A stretch of 64,000 nt of DNA from Sindora glabra (GCA_020226215.1 CM035228.1:60919989-60983988), one strand, 5' to 3'. Positions 47,428-59,719 are shown, counted from the first letter of the stretch. Made by a program: numbers and translations. The notes: generated by a model from the sequence alone, not told the origin.

Positions 47428-48765
47428 TGTTAATGTATATGCCCTAAAACCAATCATATGGATGATTGTAAATTTGAATCATGTTATTTTATAGGCAATT
47501 CTAATTATACATAATTATACATATATTATCTATGTAATATATTTAATTATGATAATAACCCTAGAACAATTGTGTTCTTAAATGTCCTTGGTTATATATC
47601 ATTGTAGATTGGGTTGTATTGATATATTAAGACTAGCATGTGTAATGACTTATATGAAATATTAAGTCTACACATGAGTACAAGTTAGATAACTTGTATA
47701 CTGGACCAACCCTCATTAAGAATATTACATGGATCGTTATATGAGTGTTATGAATGATTCTTAGTAATCATCATTAATATGGTCCTTTGACTTAAGATTG
47801 CCAAGGTTCCTTACATATGAGTTTCATATTTTGATATTACTCTATGTCACTCATGGTTGAGTGAATGCAAGGGTAATTATTGGATATGTCACATATCATG
47901 CGAAGGGATTTGTATGATTAAGATGGGATTTGTCCCTTCTATATAACATATGTGATATTTGTGAGCTCCTTGATTAAGTAAAGCTAAGAAAAATGCATGG
48001 CCATACTCAGATGGATTAACATGGGATGTCAATTACATTTATTTTAGTTAGCTTACTTAAGAATTAAGAAACCTTTGAATTAGGTTATACGAGAATGACA
48101 CGGTCCATGTCTCATGCTTAATCTAGATGTTTAGGATAAAAGGTCATAGATGATGATCATATATATAGGTTCAGTCAAATCACCCACTTTCTTATTACTT
48201 AAGTAATAATGATAAGTTGCTAAACACCACTCATTGTTTACGATCATTAATATGATTTATGATAATTGCCAATATAATGAGAGCTTATAAGATCGCATGC
48301 TTAGAGTATAGTGGATTTAGAATTAATGGACCAAATTATTTGAGTATAATATATGGGAATTCCATGTTATAATTATAAGGCCCAATTATAAGCCCATAAT
48401 TATGCATGGAACAAAGTCCAATTAGTTAGGGCTTTTTATACACTTATTTAAATAGGCTTGTTAGGTAATAATATTTTATTATTCACACATCCCCAAATAT
48501 AAAAAATCCTAGCAGCCCTCCTTAACTTTTAAAGAGGCACAACTAGCACTACGAAAAAGGGGAGAATTCTAATCAGTGTCCGTGGGATGTTTACTAGTGA
48601 TCTGCTGGTTCGTGTGGATACCTCAAAGTTTTCAACAAAAAATAAGTTGAAAAGGTGATCAACAAATGAGCCTTTGAATTATCTGCAAAGGTATTGACTG
48701 AATCCTTATTCTAATCTAACGTTTTGCATGGATTCTTTGGTTAGGATTGATTAATTTCTACTACA
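47428..48765 (+). mobile_element. Copia-type solo LTR (second subfamily) in the host locus
   Basis: 1338 bp, TGTTAATGTATATGCCCTAA...TTTCTACTACA, close relative of the solo LTR at 41703. Perfect TSD ACTAT at 47423-47427 and 48766-48770. Excision restores CATGTTACTATTTGGCTCCC, a palindrome of the local family, so it inserted into a palindrome arm. It is more diverged than the other copies. Confidence 0.92.
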
Positions 48766-48770
48766 ACTAT

Positions 48771-49079
48771 TTGGCTCCCAATCCTAATAACTATTTTAAC
48801 TTCAAACACTAAGATGACTATAAAAGGAACAAGATAAAACATTGATGTTGTAAATTTTTAAAGAAGCACACATTTGATGTTATTGACTTTTCTATAAGTA
48901 CATCTAACAACTCCTCAAATGTTATGTACATGTCCTATTGAAGAGGTGTCCAGACAAGAGACTTGCAAATGATGATGTGGTGTAGAAATTAGTTGAAGTG
49001 CCAAATAATAATATTAAGTTAATTAAAATAATTAGTAACAAAATAGCACATGACTTACGATATTTCTCCTTTTTTTGTA
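48771..49079. other. Host sequence between solo LTR and minus-strand relic
   Basis: Continuation of the split palindrome (TTGGCTCCCAATCCTAATAACTA), then sequence without a supported gene. Confidence 0.5.
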
Positions 49080-49740
49080 GTTGGACTAGTTTTTTCTTAA
49101 CATCTTGGTAGAGGTATTTTACAGCTGAACATTTTATACTTATTGTTGGCTTTTTTGTCTATTTTTCTTTAGTCAGTTTTATAGCTATTTCCTTCAAGAT
49201 GATTACAGAAGCATTCTTGCCCTTATCCGTCTTCTCCTCAATAGCTGTTGTTGGTCGTTATTTGTGTTATTGTTTTATATTTTTTTTTGTGGTTTTGACT
49301 AAGTGTATTCTATGTCCTATTTTATTTTTCTTGATTTCAATTTTATATATTTTATCATCAACCTTTGAATATGCTCAGTCTAAGGTTGTTCTTCTTACAT
49401 GGTGTCTATTTTTTCTAATGCAACTAGTTGCACAGTCATTTTTTTAAGCTATGTTGTCAATTGGTTGTTTTGGTTCTCAAGACTGGCATTTTCCTTTTGC
49501 AAGGTGTTGATGATCATGTTGAGATTGTTTGTTTGCATTGTTATTTCAGAAAGTTACATTTGGAGTTGTGTGTTTTCTTCTATGAGGTTTATGATTGTTT
49601 ATTTGTTTTGTTATAGTTGTTCTTTTGACCTTTGAAGTTTCTCTATTAAAAACTTCAATTCATCGATTAATTGGGATAGTGCAATTTCTATGAATTGCTC
49701 TAGTGTTGTTTTTTGGGTTCCATTATGTACTTTGCAATTG
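49080..49740 (-). pseudogene. Degenerate coiled-coil protein segment, unknown family
   Basis: On the minus strand one phase reads LEQFIEIALSQLIDELKF and LIEKLQRSKEQL, a stop, QNK, a stop, TIINLIEENTQL, then LSEITMQTNNLNMIINTLQK, ENASLENQNNQL and LKKMTVQLVALEKIDTM. The heptad-like Leu/Ile/Asn spacing is typical of a coiled coil. Five in-frame stops sit where Gln codons would fit. Further downstream a different phase reads RPTTAIEEKTDKGKNASVI. The hydrophobic plus-strand frames here (49199-49447, 49399-49635) are antisense shadows. It lies opposite to the MuDR-type transposase and may be the element's second gene or captured host sequence. I do not recognise the family. Confidence 0.55.
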
Positions 49741-50289
49741 TTGTGTCATTGTTAGTTTTGGAGTTTTCTAATTTGAAGGGTGTGATATGCTTTTTATTTA
49801 TTTTTGGTATTCGATTTGTTATTTTTCCTGTGTTGTTTGTGTGTGAGGGTGGTAAAGGATGTTGGTTTGTTTGTTTATTAGTGCTAGCTTCTTGTTGACC
49901 ATTTGAAACATAAGAGTGGTTGTTCGCTAATGTTAATAGTTGATATATTTCTATTTTTGTGAGACATAATAACATGAAGCGAAAGATTAAGTGATAATAT
50001 AATAGTAACATGGATAAAGGAAATGACATTGTCTAAAGACATCTTAGTAACAAGTTATTTCTCCTTCAGTTGTTGTGTAAGGAGCTTTAGGTCCCAATTG
50101 AGACATCTTGATTTTTTTTTATTTTGATGTCCTTTCAGCACATTTGTTATCTCACACAACTAATATTATCAATAATATAATGTACACATTATCAGATCCA
50201 TTTTCAGTGAAAGTTGCATTTAAAAATGGAATAAAAAAAGGGCTCTTTCATATCATTAACAAGAAATTTGCTAAAAAAATATGTTATAT
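49741..50289. other. Continuation of the minus-strand relic, unassigned
   Basis: A 109-codon minus-strand frame (49700-50029) is in another phase from the coiled-coil segment. Its middle (NKQTNQHPLPPSHTNNTGK) is polar and of low complexity. It could be a further piece of the same decayed gene. AATAGTAACATGG at about 50001 is a half-palindrome. Confidence 0.35.
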
Positions 50290-50790
50290 TTACAAGTTAA
50301 ATGTAACATATTACTATTTGGTCTCTAGATAATAACATTAACAAAAATTTAAAATAAATAGATAAATTAAGTGTCATTAACAACAAAACTGCTAAAAAAA
50401 TAATATATTACTATTTACAAACTAAATAGTAATATATTACTATTTAGTATCCAAACAATAATATCAACTAAAAACCTAAAATAAATAGATAAATTAAGTC
50501 TTATTAACAATTGTATAGCTAAAATAATCAGATAAATGTATTCTCATTAATAATAACCAAAGAATAATATATTACTGTTTATAGACTAAATAGTAACATG
50601 TTGTTTGGTCTGTAAATAGTAACATGAATTAAAAACTTAAAATAAATGAATAAATTAAGTTATACTAATAACCAAACCACCAAATAATAACAAGTTACCA
50701 TTTACAAACCAAATAGTAACATTATTACTTTTTAGTCTTCAAATGGTAATGCCAACCAAAAACTTAAAATTATCAGACAAATGAATTTTC
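50290..50790. repeat. Dense palindrome cluster
   Basis: About seven copies in 500 bp, near 50307, 50403, 50430 (sharing bases with the previous one), 50566, 50600, 50693 and 50735. They are separated by similar linkers of the form AA(C/A)AAAAACTTAAAATAAATAGATAAATTAAG, so palindrome plus linker behaves as a degenerate tandem unit. Confidence 0.85.
50403..50437. repeat. Palindrome copy, 15-bp perfect arms
   Basis: ATATATTACTATTTA, loop CAAAC, TAAATAGTAATATAT. The longest perfect arms I found. Confidence 0.95.
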
Positions 50791-50949
50791 ATTAACAATA
50801 AAAATATCAAAGAATATTCAATTAAATGAATAAAAATAAATGAAAATAATGTTGAAGAAAATGACATGAAGCAATATAAGTTGAATAACAATAATTTACT
50901 AGCAATAACATGACATAACCTATCACATTTGGTGGCCTGTTATTTGTAA

Positions 50950-51560
50950 TTATATTTATCAGTTACTAATGTATATGTGCTTATCACCAATATTTTACAA
51001 TGTCATGTATGCTTTCAACATATTTGAGGTAGGACTTGGTTTGAGCCCTATTTAGTACAAACAAGGTCACAAATAGCATAAGTGTGATGAGTTGCGAGAT
51101 GTCCTGAACATTCATTTTTTATGTTCCTCCTATTGCTTATTAGAGTGCATTGAATATTGTTAGTTTCATGAGGTATCCTTGGCCACAAAATCACCTGCTA
51201 TCAAAATCTAATTATGGTCTCTTGCTTGGTATCATGTCAATAGGGCGGTCTCTATCTCTCACTCCAAAAATGAGCTTCACTGATGTAAGTATGATGCTAA
51301 GATGCTCGCCCTTAATTATGAATTCAATGTGCTTTGAGGAGAAGGAAGCAATTATTACCTATATTTCTTGATTGCTCTTTTGGCACATACTATAATCAAT
51401 CTCTTTCATGATTATGGCGTTGGGAAGTAGCTAGAAAGGGTTTTACTATAGCATTCTTATATGGCTCTCGTTGAAGTGAAGATTATCAATCTGCCTTATA
51501 AACACCAATAGATTCAATCTGTATTGCTAAAATTTTCTAGTTGCTTCTTCAACTACTTCT
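50950..51560 (-). pseudogene. Degenerate coding segment of unknown family
   Basis: On the minus strand a continuous phase reads AIIMKEIDYSMCQKSNQEI, a stop, VIIASFSSKHIEFIIKGEHL, SIILTSVKLIFGVRDRDRPI, DMIPSKRP, a stop, LDFDSR, a stop, FCGQGYLMKLTIFNAL. The pattern of a short beta-rich segment followed by an LIFGVRDRDRPID-like turn is reminiscent of the N-terminal region of plant transposon-associated proteins with Ulp1-type protease domains. I cannot confirm this and see no catalytic triad. It lies upstream, in its own direction, of the coiled-coil segment at 49080-49740, so both may belong to one gene with introns. Confidence 0.4.
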
Positions 51561-51857
51561 CTTTGTTTGGTTGTTTTGTTACCTTTCTATTTAGGGATAA
51601 AGAAAAATTCTTTCTCAGATTCATCATAAATCAGGCTAAAAACTGGACAATGTCACATTTTTATGCAAGATAGTAACATTAGTGAAAAAATGATGTTACT
51701 ATTTGTGATGCAAATAGTAATATCGTGTCAAAAACATAAAATGCTTTTATAATTAAACAATGCTTCCTAGTCATCATTAAAAGTATAGGTGTAGGCAGAA
51801 AAGTAACATCAATTGTTACATGTGCATTCAAATAAGATGATAAAAACAATCATTTTG

Positions 51858-51889
51858 CATGTTACTATTTTGCATACAATAGTAACATG
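51858..51889. repeat. Palindrome copy, 12-bp perfect arms
   Basis: CATGTTACTATT, 8-nt loop, AATAGTAACATG. Confidence 0.93.
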
Positions 51890-52463
51890 TAGAGGTTTGA
51901 AGCATAGCATAATATGTTACTATCTTTCATTATTGTGATTAAATGAGCTTAACATAACATGTTACTATTTAGTTTGGAAACAATAACATTAAACAAAAAC
52001 TAAAAATAAATTAATAAATTAAGCATCATTAACAACAAAATCAATAAAAAATAATATGCTACTATTTTCAAAACAAATAGTAACATATTATTTTCTTGAT
52101 TTGATATGTTATTGTTTGATTTGGAAACAACATCAATAAAAAAAATAAAGTAAATAGATAAATCAAGTATGATTAATAATGAAATTATAAGAAAAAAATA
52201 TGTTGCTGTTTTCAGACCAAATAGAAATGTCAACCAAAAACAATATATTAGTGAATGTAACTCTACAATTGCACAATTGTTTATATGATAGTGTTTGGTT
52301 ACTATCTAGTGCCATATAGTAACATCATTGGAAGAGTTAAATTAAGGGGTGGAAAAACAATATGAGAATTATCATGCTAATATTTAGACTTAAGATGGAT
52401 TGATCAAGTAGAAACTAAAGTTCTTTATGAGAAAGAATCAAAGTATAACATGTAGGATTAAAG

Positions 52464-52490
52464 GTTACTATTTGGAATCCAAATAGTAAC
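52464..52490. repeat. Palindrome copy, 13-bp perfect arms around one base
   Basis: GTTACTATTTGGA, A, TCCAAATAGTAAC. An almost perfect palindrome without a loop. Confidence 0.95.
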
Positions 52491-53240
52491 GTCATGCTAG
52501 AAAACACAAAACATTATCAATGTCAACAAGTGCATTGCAATAACTTGAGAAACACAATCATTGTACATGTTACTATTTGGGTAACTTTTTTGCACCAGAC
52601 AATAAAATCAATGTAAAAAGCGAGATTAAATTGTGCTAAAGCTATAGGTACTGGCACGATGATGTTTGCATTGGAAAATGAATTGATTGAGTTAAAACTA
52701 AAGTTCTTTATGAGATGTAATATAAAGATAACATGAAGAATAACATGTTACTATTTAGTATGCAAATAATAAGCCGATGCCAAAGAATACAAAACATGCA
52801 CATTTTCAACACGCGTGCTTCCATGTTTTTCTTTATCATGTAAACAGTAATATAGCTAAAACAACATATTATTATCACTTTCATTATGATGTTTAGATTA
52901 AAAATGGAGTGATCAAGGAAAACTAAAGTTTGTTATGATGTGTTAGATTGCATGTTTCTATTTGGTATCGAAAGAGTAACATGTTTTTATTTGCTTCTAT
53001 GTGAAGAAGATGACAAAAATAAAACAATATGTGTGTTTCCATGTTTCTATTTATTATATAAATAGCAACATGAAGATTCCCAATAGTAACATGTCGATTA
53101 AGTGTGTAAATAGTTATTATGTGAGATTAATGATAGTAACATGCAATCAAATAGTGAACATGCATGTTCATTATTCTAACTTCTAGGGTTTCATTTCAAC
53201 ATACATACTATATATATCTATATATATGCAAATAGTAACA

Positions 53241-55169
53241 TTTTCATGAAGTTAAGGCTAAGATAATCCATATACACAAACTATTTAAGAGGATGTAGGG
53301 CTTACCTATTGACAACCCATATTGACGGTGTCAATTCAAGTGAAATTACTATTTGGAACTAGTTGGAAGTTGTTGAAGGCTAAAAATATTTATTTTTGAT
53401 GGTATAGTGTTGGCTGAGTTCATTTGCCACAATTTTTTGACAATTTCTATGGTGGTTTTGTTTGATTTGTGTTTTGTTTGATTTGTTGAGTTACTTCATA
53501 GGGATTGCATGATCATGAAATGGGATTCGATCAAAATATGCTGTAAGTGTATCATTTTGGTCTTCTAGGCTTTGTGGTAATTTACTATTGTGGGTAGACT
53601 TAAATGAAAGAAAGTGGATTTGGGGTATCCTGTTGCAATAAATTGTAATAAATAGTATCGACTTGATTTTTTTTCCTATAATATGTATACATGCATTATG
53701 TATAAGGGTAAAAATGTAATATTAAAAATATAGAGTTTTGTAGGATAGATTAAATTAATTTGCACTTGCCTTGAAATCTGCTCTAAATGCAAAATCTATC
53801 TTATGCCTTACTCCATTCGCCTCAAAATTTTACCATCCTTGGAAGAGTTTTCAATACAATGTATATAATCTAAATTTTTAATAATATATTTTAAATCATT
53901 ATAGATTTTTTGCATATAGAATATAATATAAAAGGTTATGTGTATTTTAACAAAACATAAGAAAAGGCCTAAAAAGAAAAACACTTTTGCTATTATTTTT
54001 ATTTAAAAGAAGACTTAAAAAAAGTAAATACTAAATTTGCAATAACAATGGGACAAATTGGATAGATATAATAAGAAAAGAGATAAAAAATATTAAAGGA
54101 AATTCAATGAAAGACCTTAATTAAAAATTCATTAGTTGCCATCATTAATGTATGTGTCATTTAACCTATGCCATAAGTATAAACTATACTTAAGAATCCC
54201 TGGATTGATTAAGGTTTTAAATTTTGTTAATTACACATTTTGATTTTATATATACTATAATTAATTATATAATTTAGATGTTGGAAGATTATAATTTTTA
54301 TAAAAAAAATTACTTACTTATATATAAATAAAAAGTTAAATAGTTTATGAAAAATATTTTCCATCCAAAAAAGGGTTGTTTGGTTCAAAAACTAGGGAAA
54401 AAGAATGAAATCAGGAAACAAAATTAAAGGGAAAGAAAAGGAAAGGAATGACTCCTAATTACCTAATCTATTTAGTTCAAATAGGAAAGTAAATTAAGTA
54501 TCTTTAATTTACTTTATCAATAATTATTACACTAAAAATAATTTATAATTATTATTAAAATAATTATTATAATTATCATCTGATTATTTTTATTTTATTT
54601 ACTAATATTATAATTTTTATAATTATTTAATATTAATTATTAATATCTTATTAATACTATTTTTATTATTACTCATATTATTTCAATTATTACTAATATC
54701 TTAATAATAATTAATATTATTATAATAAGATTAATTATTATTATTCATTTAATTATTATTTATAACATTTATTATTATTATTTTGATAATATTATTAATT
54801 ATTAATAACTTAAAAATATTATAAAATTAAAAATAAAAATTATAAAAATATTCTAATATTATTAATATAATTAAATAATATTATAATTTTTATTATTTAT
54901 TTAATATTTAATATTTAATATTAATTATTAACTTATTTGTTCACAAAGGTAAAAATAGTTGGAATACTATTGCTATGCTAAATCTTTGAAATACTGCTAC
55001 ATTAAACTTGTATTTTCTAATATTTATTAGAATTTTAATAAACATATATATAATTTTAACTATAATTTTAATTTATAAATGATAACTTAAAAATATCGAT
55101 CAAATGAGTTGTCTGGACAAAGAATATTGAATCAGATGTAAATGATATAAATTGCCTATTGTACACTTC
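53241..55169. other. Intergenic sequence, AT-rich
   Basis: 53241-53640 has moderate composition but no supported gene. 54500-54935 is almost pure A/T with ATT/TAA low-complexity repeats. A GGGTTGTTTGGTTC motif near 54373 resembles a MITE end, but no partner was found. Confidence 0.55.
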
Positions 55170-55178
55170 AATGGTTTA

Positions 55179-58100
55179 GGGCAAAATACATATAACCCCT
55201 TTCAAGTAAGACTTTCTATCAAATAACCCCTTGAACTTTTAAATTGTCATGATTCGATTCTGATCGTGATTGACATGGATCCCATTACTAATTTTCATAA
55301 GCCTTAAAAAGTTTCACCTTTTCTAACCAATAGGAGCTTTCAAATTTCTAAGGGAATTCAAAATTCTTTTTAAATTTTTATGAAAAAAATAAATAAAGTC
55401 TCCTTTATTTTTGGACACTTTCTGAGAGCCACACACCTTAAAATACAAAAATTATGTTATTTTCAAATATAACAATATTCACAATAAACACAATACTACA
55501 CAATTTCATCATATATGCATAGCTAACAATTTAACGTATCAAATTTTAAATCAACAAGATTTCATTCTCTAATTCTGATCCTTATCTAACTATCAAAATT
55601 CTTTGGTAAAATAGCCTTGAATCTCCATGAATGCAACAAGCTCAAGTCTCATCTTTAAAATATTGGAAATTAAATAAAGTGAGTTACAAAAAATCAGTGA
55701 GCATATATCTAATACTACCTTGCAGGGGATCAATTTATATTTAATATTCACAAACCAGTCATGTAATAGTATTAAAATATTAACAAACCCATATTTTTTG
55801 AATTTCTAGATTATATGTAACCAATCCATAAAATAGGAGTTCACTTGCACATAACTTAAATCTTGTATTTCATATCACATTTTGTAGAAATATCAGCTAT
55901 CCATTAATGCATAACATTTTTATCCTATCACATAGTACCCATTTTGGGTGGACATCACAAGCATAAATGACCATTAGGGCTTAAAGATAGATAAATCATC
56001 TAATCATAGATAGTTTCCAATATCACATTATATCACACACATAGCTATAATGAACATGCATGTAGTCACTTTTGGTTTCAGGGCCATTTCAATACTTTCT
56101 CAATTACTTGCTAGAAATTTCCCATCCAGCTTTCAAATTAATCTTATATAATTCACAACTATACGCTGAGAATTTCCTATCCAGCTCTCATCATTAGCCT
56201 TGTCATATTCCCAATTTTAGTGCCACTCATGGCATAATACATAATGTAATAAATTCAATATAATTCAACTCTACAATCTCAATTTAAATACTAATTTCAT
56301 TATAGACATTTGTTCATTAATACGGGGTAAACATTAACATATAACAATATCTATATAATTATATTGTCATGCCTTTATGCATGACCACAACACTCGTTCA
56401 CTTCTCATCATAATTTACATTATAATTCTTAGCATACAATAGACACAAAGAGCTTTATGCATTTGACAATTATTAATAGCAATACCGTGCTTCTACTGCA
56501 TACTCTGGTCAATTAGCATTCACTTAAACACCTAATTGCATTTATATCATAGAATTGAATTTACACATAATTATTTATGAATATAAAATCTATGTTACTA
56601 CTAAAAGAAATACCATTCACAACATTTAAGCTATATGTTAGTAAAATGTTAACTAGTGGTGAGATATATACTCGCTTGACAGGATGCATCCATTGTAAGA
56701 GCTTAGAATGGTTAATCCTTGTCTTCCTTTTATCCTCCTAATTTATTGTGTATAATAATATTATGAATACAAGAATGCTATTTATTTCTTTTTCTAGGCT
56801 TTATAAACTTAATTCCAAATCATATTATGTGATCATCTTCTCATATTTCCTAACGTATAAGTATTTAAATACCATAGTTTTAGGATTTGGTCAAATTAAC
56901 TTCAAACACCAAGATATTAACTTATATGAGACAAATATATTCTAAGTATAGTAACTTAGTATTCCAGAGTCTTGTATCATTATTTTATTAATATTATGTC
57001 AATTCTCTAAATAAATTGGAAAATGAGAGTTTTTGAGTTGGACCTAAAAATATACACATATATTAAAATTTTATGATGTAAGAATGCCATATTCATGTAA
57101 TTCTAGTGTTTTATAATATAAAAATCATGTTTTTCTTTTGCATCATCATCTATCTCAAAATACCTATAAGATTGGATTTTCCTAAAATATATAATTACTA
57201 TTGAGAACATTGTTATATAATACTCTTAAATAATTCTTCTACTCATGTTAATTAGATATTTTATAGCATAAAAATAGTATTTTTCTAATCTATTAGCATT
57301 TATCTCATATATGCATCAAAATGGATTTTTTGAATTGAGAATGAATCTACTATAATAATTGTATAAAAATCATATTTTTTACATGTACAACTAAGTATCT
57401 CAAAATACCTTTAAGAATGGATTTTCTAAAATATATATAACTATAGCTATAAATATTCTAGTAAAATGCTCTATAATGGTTCTGCTTATCTTTTTCAAAT
57501 ACTTTATAGCACGAAATATATGTATATATAAATATACGTTCTATATGTATTATGATATACTCAATCTAGCCATAATTCATTTTCTTTATAAATCATACAT
57601 GATTCCTTTAGAATAACAACATATAATGTTCTATATATATTGTAATCATCTTATTTTATTATTTTATAGCATAAATTCTACATTTCTTAAATAAAAATCT
57701 GCATATATTTCAAGTGGGCATTTAAAGGTTTTTTTTATTAAGCCCACAATAGCAAAAATATAAAAGTTTTATAGTGCAGATTGGTTTACCTATGTGAGAT
57801 GGCTTCACCGGTGGTGAAAAGGTGGTGGAATGCAATTGTAATGAAACAACAACCTTAGCTATTGGTCTTCCTCTTGCCACCAATAGCTACCACTAGGTGA
57901 GGATAGCAATATGGCTAGAACCATATAAAACTATAGCTCAATCCACCACTTAATTGCCAAACACAACTCCTTTTTTGTGGCTTGAGGTTGACGCTAAATG
58001 GAAGCTAGAGAAGCTCATAATGATGGCCACATACGACAACTAACAAGATAGAAGTTGTGGTGGTGACACTTACTCAACACTGAGAATGCCATTTGAAGAA

Positions 58101-59238
58101 GGAAAAATCAAAGTAATAGCACAAGAGAGGGAAGAGAGATAAAAAAGAGAGAAGGTAGTATGTGTAGTGTAGAGAGAGAGAGAGAGAGGGGGAACTACAT
58201 GAAGTTTCCAAAAAAGGAAAAGGAAATAGGAAAAATAAGATGGGTAGTTAAGGGTTTTGTAACCATGTTTCTCATCTCAATTTGAGCCTATTCCTCCTAA
58301 AAATCTTAGCCCTCCATTTAATAAAGATTTCATCCTAACCTTTCATTTATTCTTAAACCCAATTTTGTAAGATTTATTTTATAGATTCCATTCCACTTAA
58401 TTTCAATTCTCCTCTTTTGCACATATATAAATATATTTTTGAGATAAGTCCTAAAATAAACATTTTAATATTTTTTTAGTCTCAAAATAATTTATAAAAT
58501 ACAAGCACATTATTCCATAAATCCTTGCCTCCATAATTACTAAGAAATTTTCTCAAATAGTGAAAACTTCCATAATTTCCAAAATTAATTTCTCAAATAT
58601 AAACAAATTATTTCCTAAATCCTTGTACCCATAATTAGTAAAATTATTTTTAATTTATAGGAAATTCCTTATGAAAGTCATTTAAGCTAATCTTGAATCA
58701 ACATAGCCATATATATAAAAATGTATAAATTTCAAATATTATCATAGGTATCATTTTTAATATTCCAAAACCTTTAGTTTGAAAAATAAATTTAAAATTA
58801 ATATTAGCGAAATAAATAAATAAGTATCTACACGTCTCGAAATTTATATAATTTTAAATTTAAACTTGGGATATTACACAAATCTTACAAATAGCCCTTT
58901 AGAACTTTTCTAAAACATGAAAGAGGTCAGATTTTAAGTTAAATAGTCAAAGTAAATGCCATTATCATGTTTCACTTACCAATGGTTGAAAATCACTACT
59001 ATTTGTTAAAATTTTAGACTTTCTTAGTTACTAGAGCTTTTAGATTATTGCTAAGTGAATAGAGGCAGTTTAGAATTATTGCTAAGTGATTATAGAATTA
59101 TCACTAAATTATTATATCTATTTTTCTTGCCTTTTTCATGTTTTAGAAGAGTTCAAAGGGGCTATTTGTAATATTTGAAAGTTCAAGAAGTTATTTGATA
59201 GAAGGCTATACTTCATGGGGGTTATGTGTATTTTGCCA
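55179..59238. mobile_element. Mutator-type MITE, split by a solo LTR
   Basis: Ends GGGCAAAATAC and GTATTTTGCCA are flanked by the perfect 9-bp duplication AATGGTTTA (55170-55178 and 59239-59247). The arms pair over more than 100 bp: 55179-55244 plus 58884 to about 58925 on the left, against about 59125-59238 on the right, sharing CTATCAAATAA, CTTGAACTTT and TACAAATAGCCC. A 9-bp TSD and long inverted repeats indicate a Mutator-like origin. Without the inserted LTR the element is about 420 bp, with no ORF. Confidence 0.85.
55245..58878 (-). mobile_element. Large solo LTR, Tekay/Del-like
   Basis: A 3634-bp block, on the minus strand starting TGTAATATCCCAAG and ending CGAATCATGACA. It is flanked by TAAAT (55240-55244) and CAAAT (58879-58883), a TSD with one substitution. 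Its removal restores the left arm of the MITE. A TGTAATATCCC start and ATCATGACA end are of the kind seen in Tekay/Del gypsy LTRs, from memory. No coding domain is found inside; the plus-strand frame at 56748 is not supported. It includes a (GA)n tract at about 58168-58188 and a short internal duplication near 56110-56190 (TTTCC.ATCCAGCT.TCA). Confidence 0.75.
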
Positions 59239-59247
59239 AATGGTTTA

Positions 59248-59719
59248 AGTCAATATTTCAATTAAACAAAGTCACATAAAAAATGTGTATATGATATGCA
59301 TTAATATTTAAATAGGTTCTAATGAAGTATGAACATGACATTCATATGACCTTATGAACCAATTCAAAGCGTGCATGTGAACTATGAGCTGAGAAAATTT
59401 TGCTTAGTGTGTATACCTTGCTTGAGCATTAAACATCACACATTAAGTGTAACTTCAACTAGCATAAAAAGTGTACACGAGTAATATGCATGTAAGCTAG
59501 AGGTAGGATAAACTAAATTAGACTGGTGAGATTTGAGTAGAATTAATTTGTTAATTCAATTATATTTGGGCTAATCTAAGTGGATTTGTTTTGATAAGAA
59601 ATTTAGATTATCACCAATAATAATGTAATTAACTTTAATTTTAGATTTAAGAAATGACTAAAAGATGCACAAAAATAAAGTTGTGTTAAAAAGAAATTAT
59701 GACAAATTGCGATTAAGAA
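59248..59719. other. Intergenic sequence
   Basis: No gene or repeat structure that I can support. Confidence 0.5.

Larger units (their letters stand above)
51660..53240. repeat. Palindrome-rich segment
   Basis: Copies at 51693, 51858, about 51958, 52057, 52106, 52199, 52300, 52464, 52744, 52950 and 53040, at irregular spacing from 50 to over 200 bp. Several have decayed to one recognisable arm. No ORF of note. Confidence 0.8.

Noticed and set aside
49199..49635. Plus-strand hydrophobic frames that look like membrane proteins
   Set aside because: They are antisense to the minus-strand coiled-coil relic, whose heptad pattern is the better coding signal.
46363..53240. Repeated palindromes as a CRISPR-like array
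   Set aside because: Plant nuclear context, irregular spacing, variable loops and degenerate arms, and no associated genes.
55245..58878. Gene within the 3.6-kb block, suggested by its higher complexity near 57.8-58.2 kb
   Set aside because: No ORF or domain; the borders and TSD fit a solo LTR.
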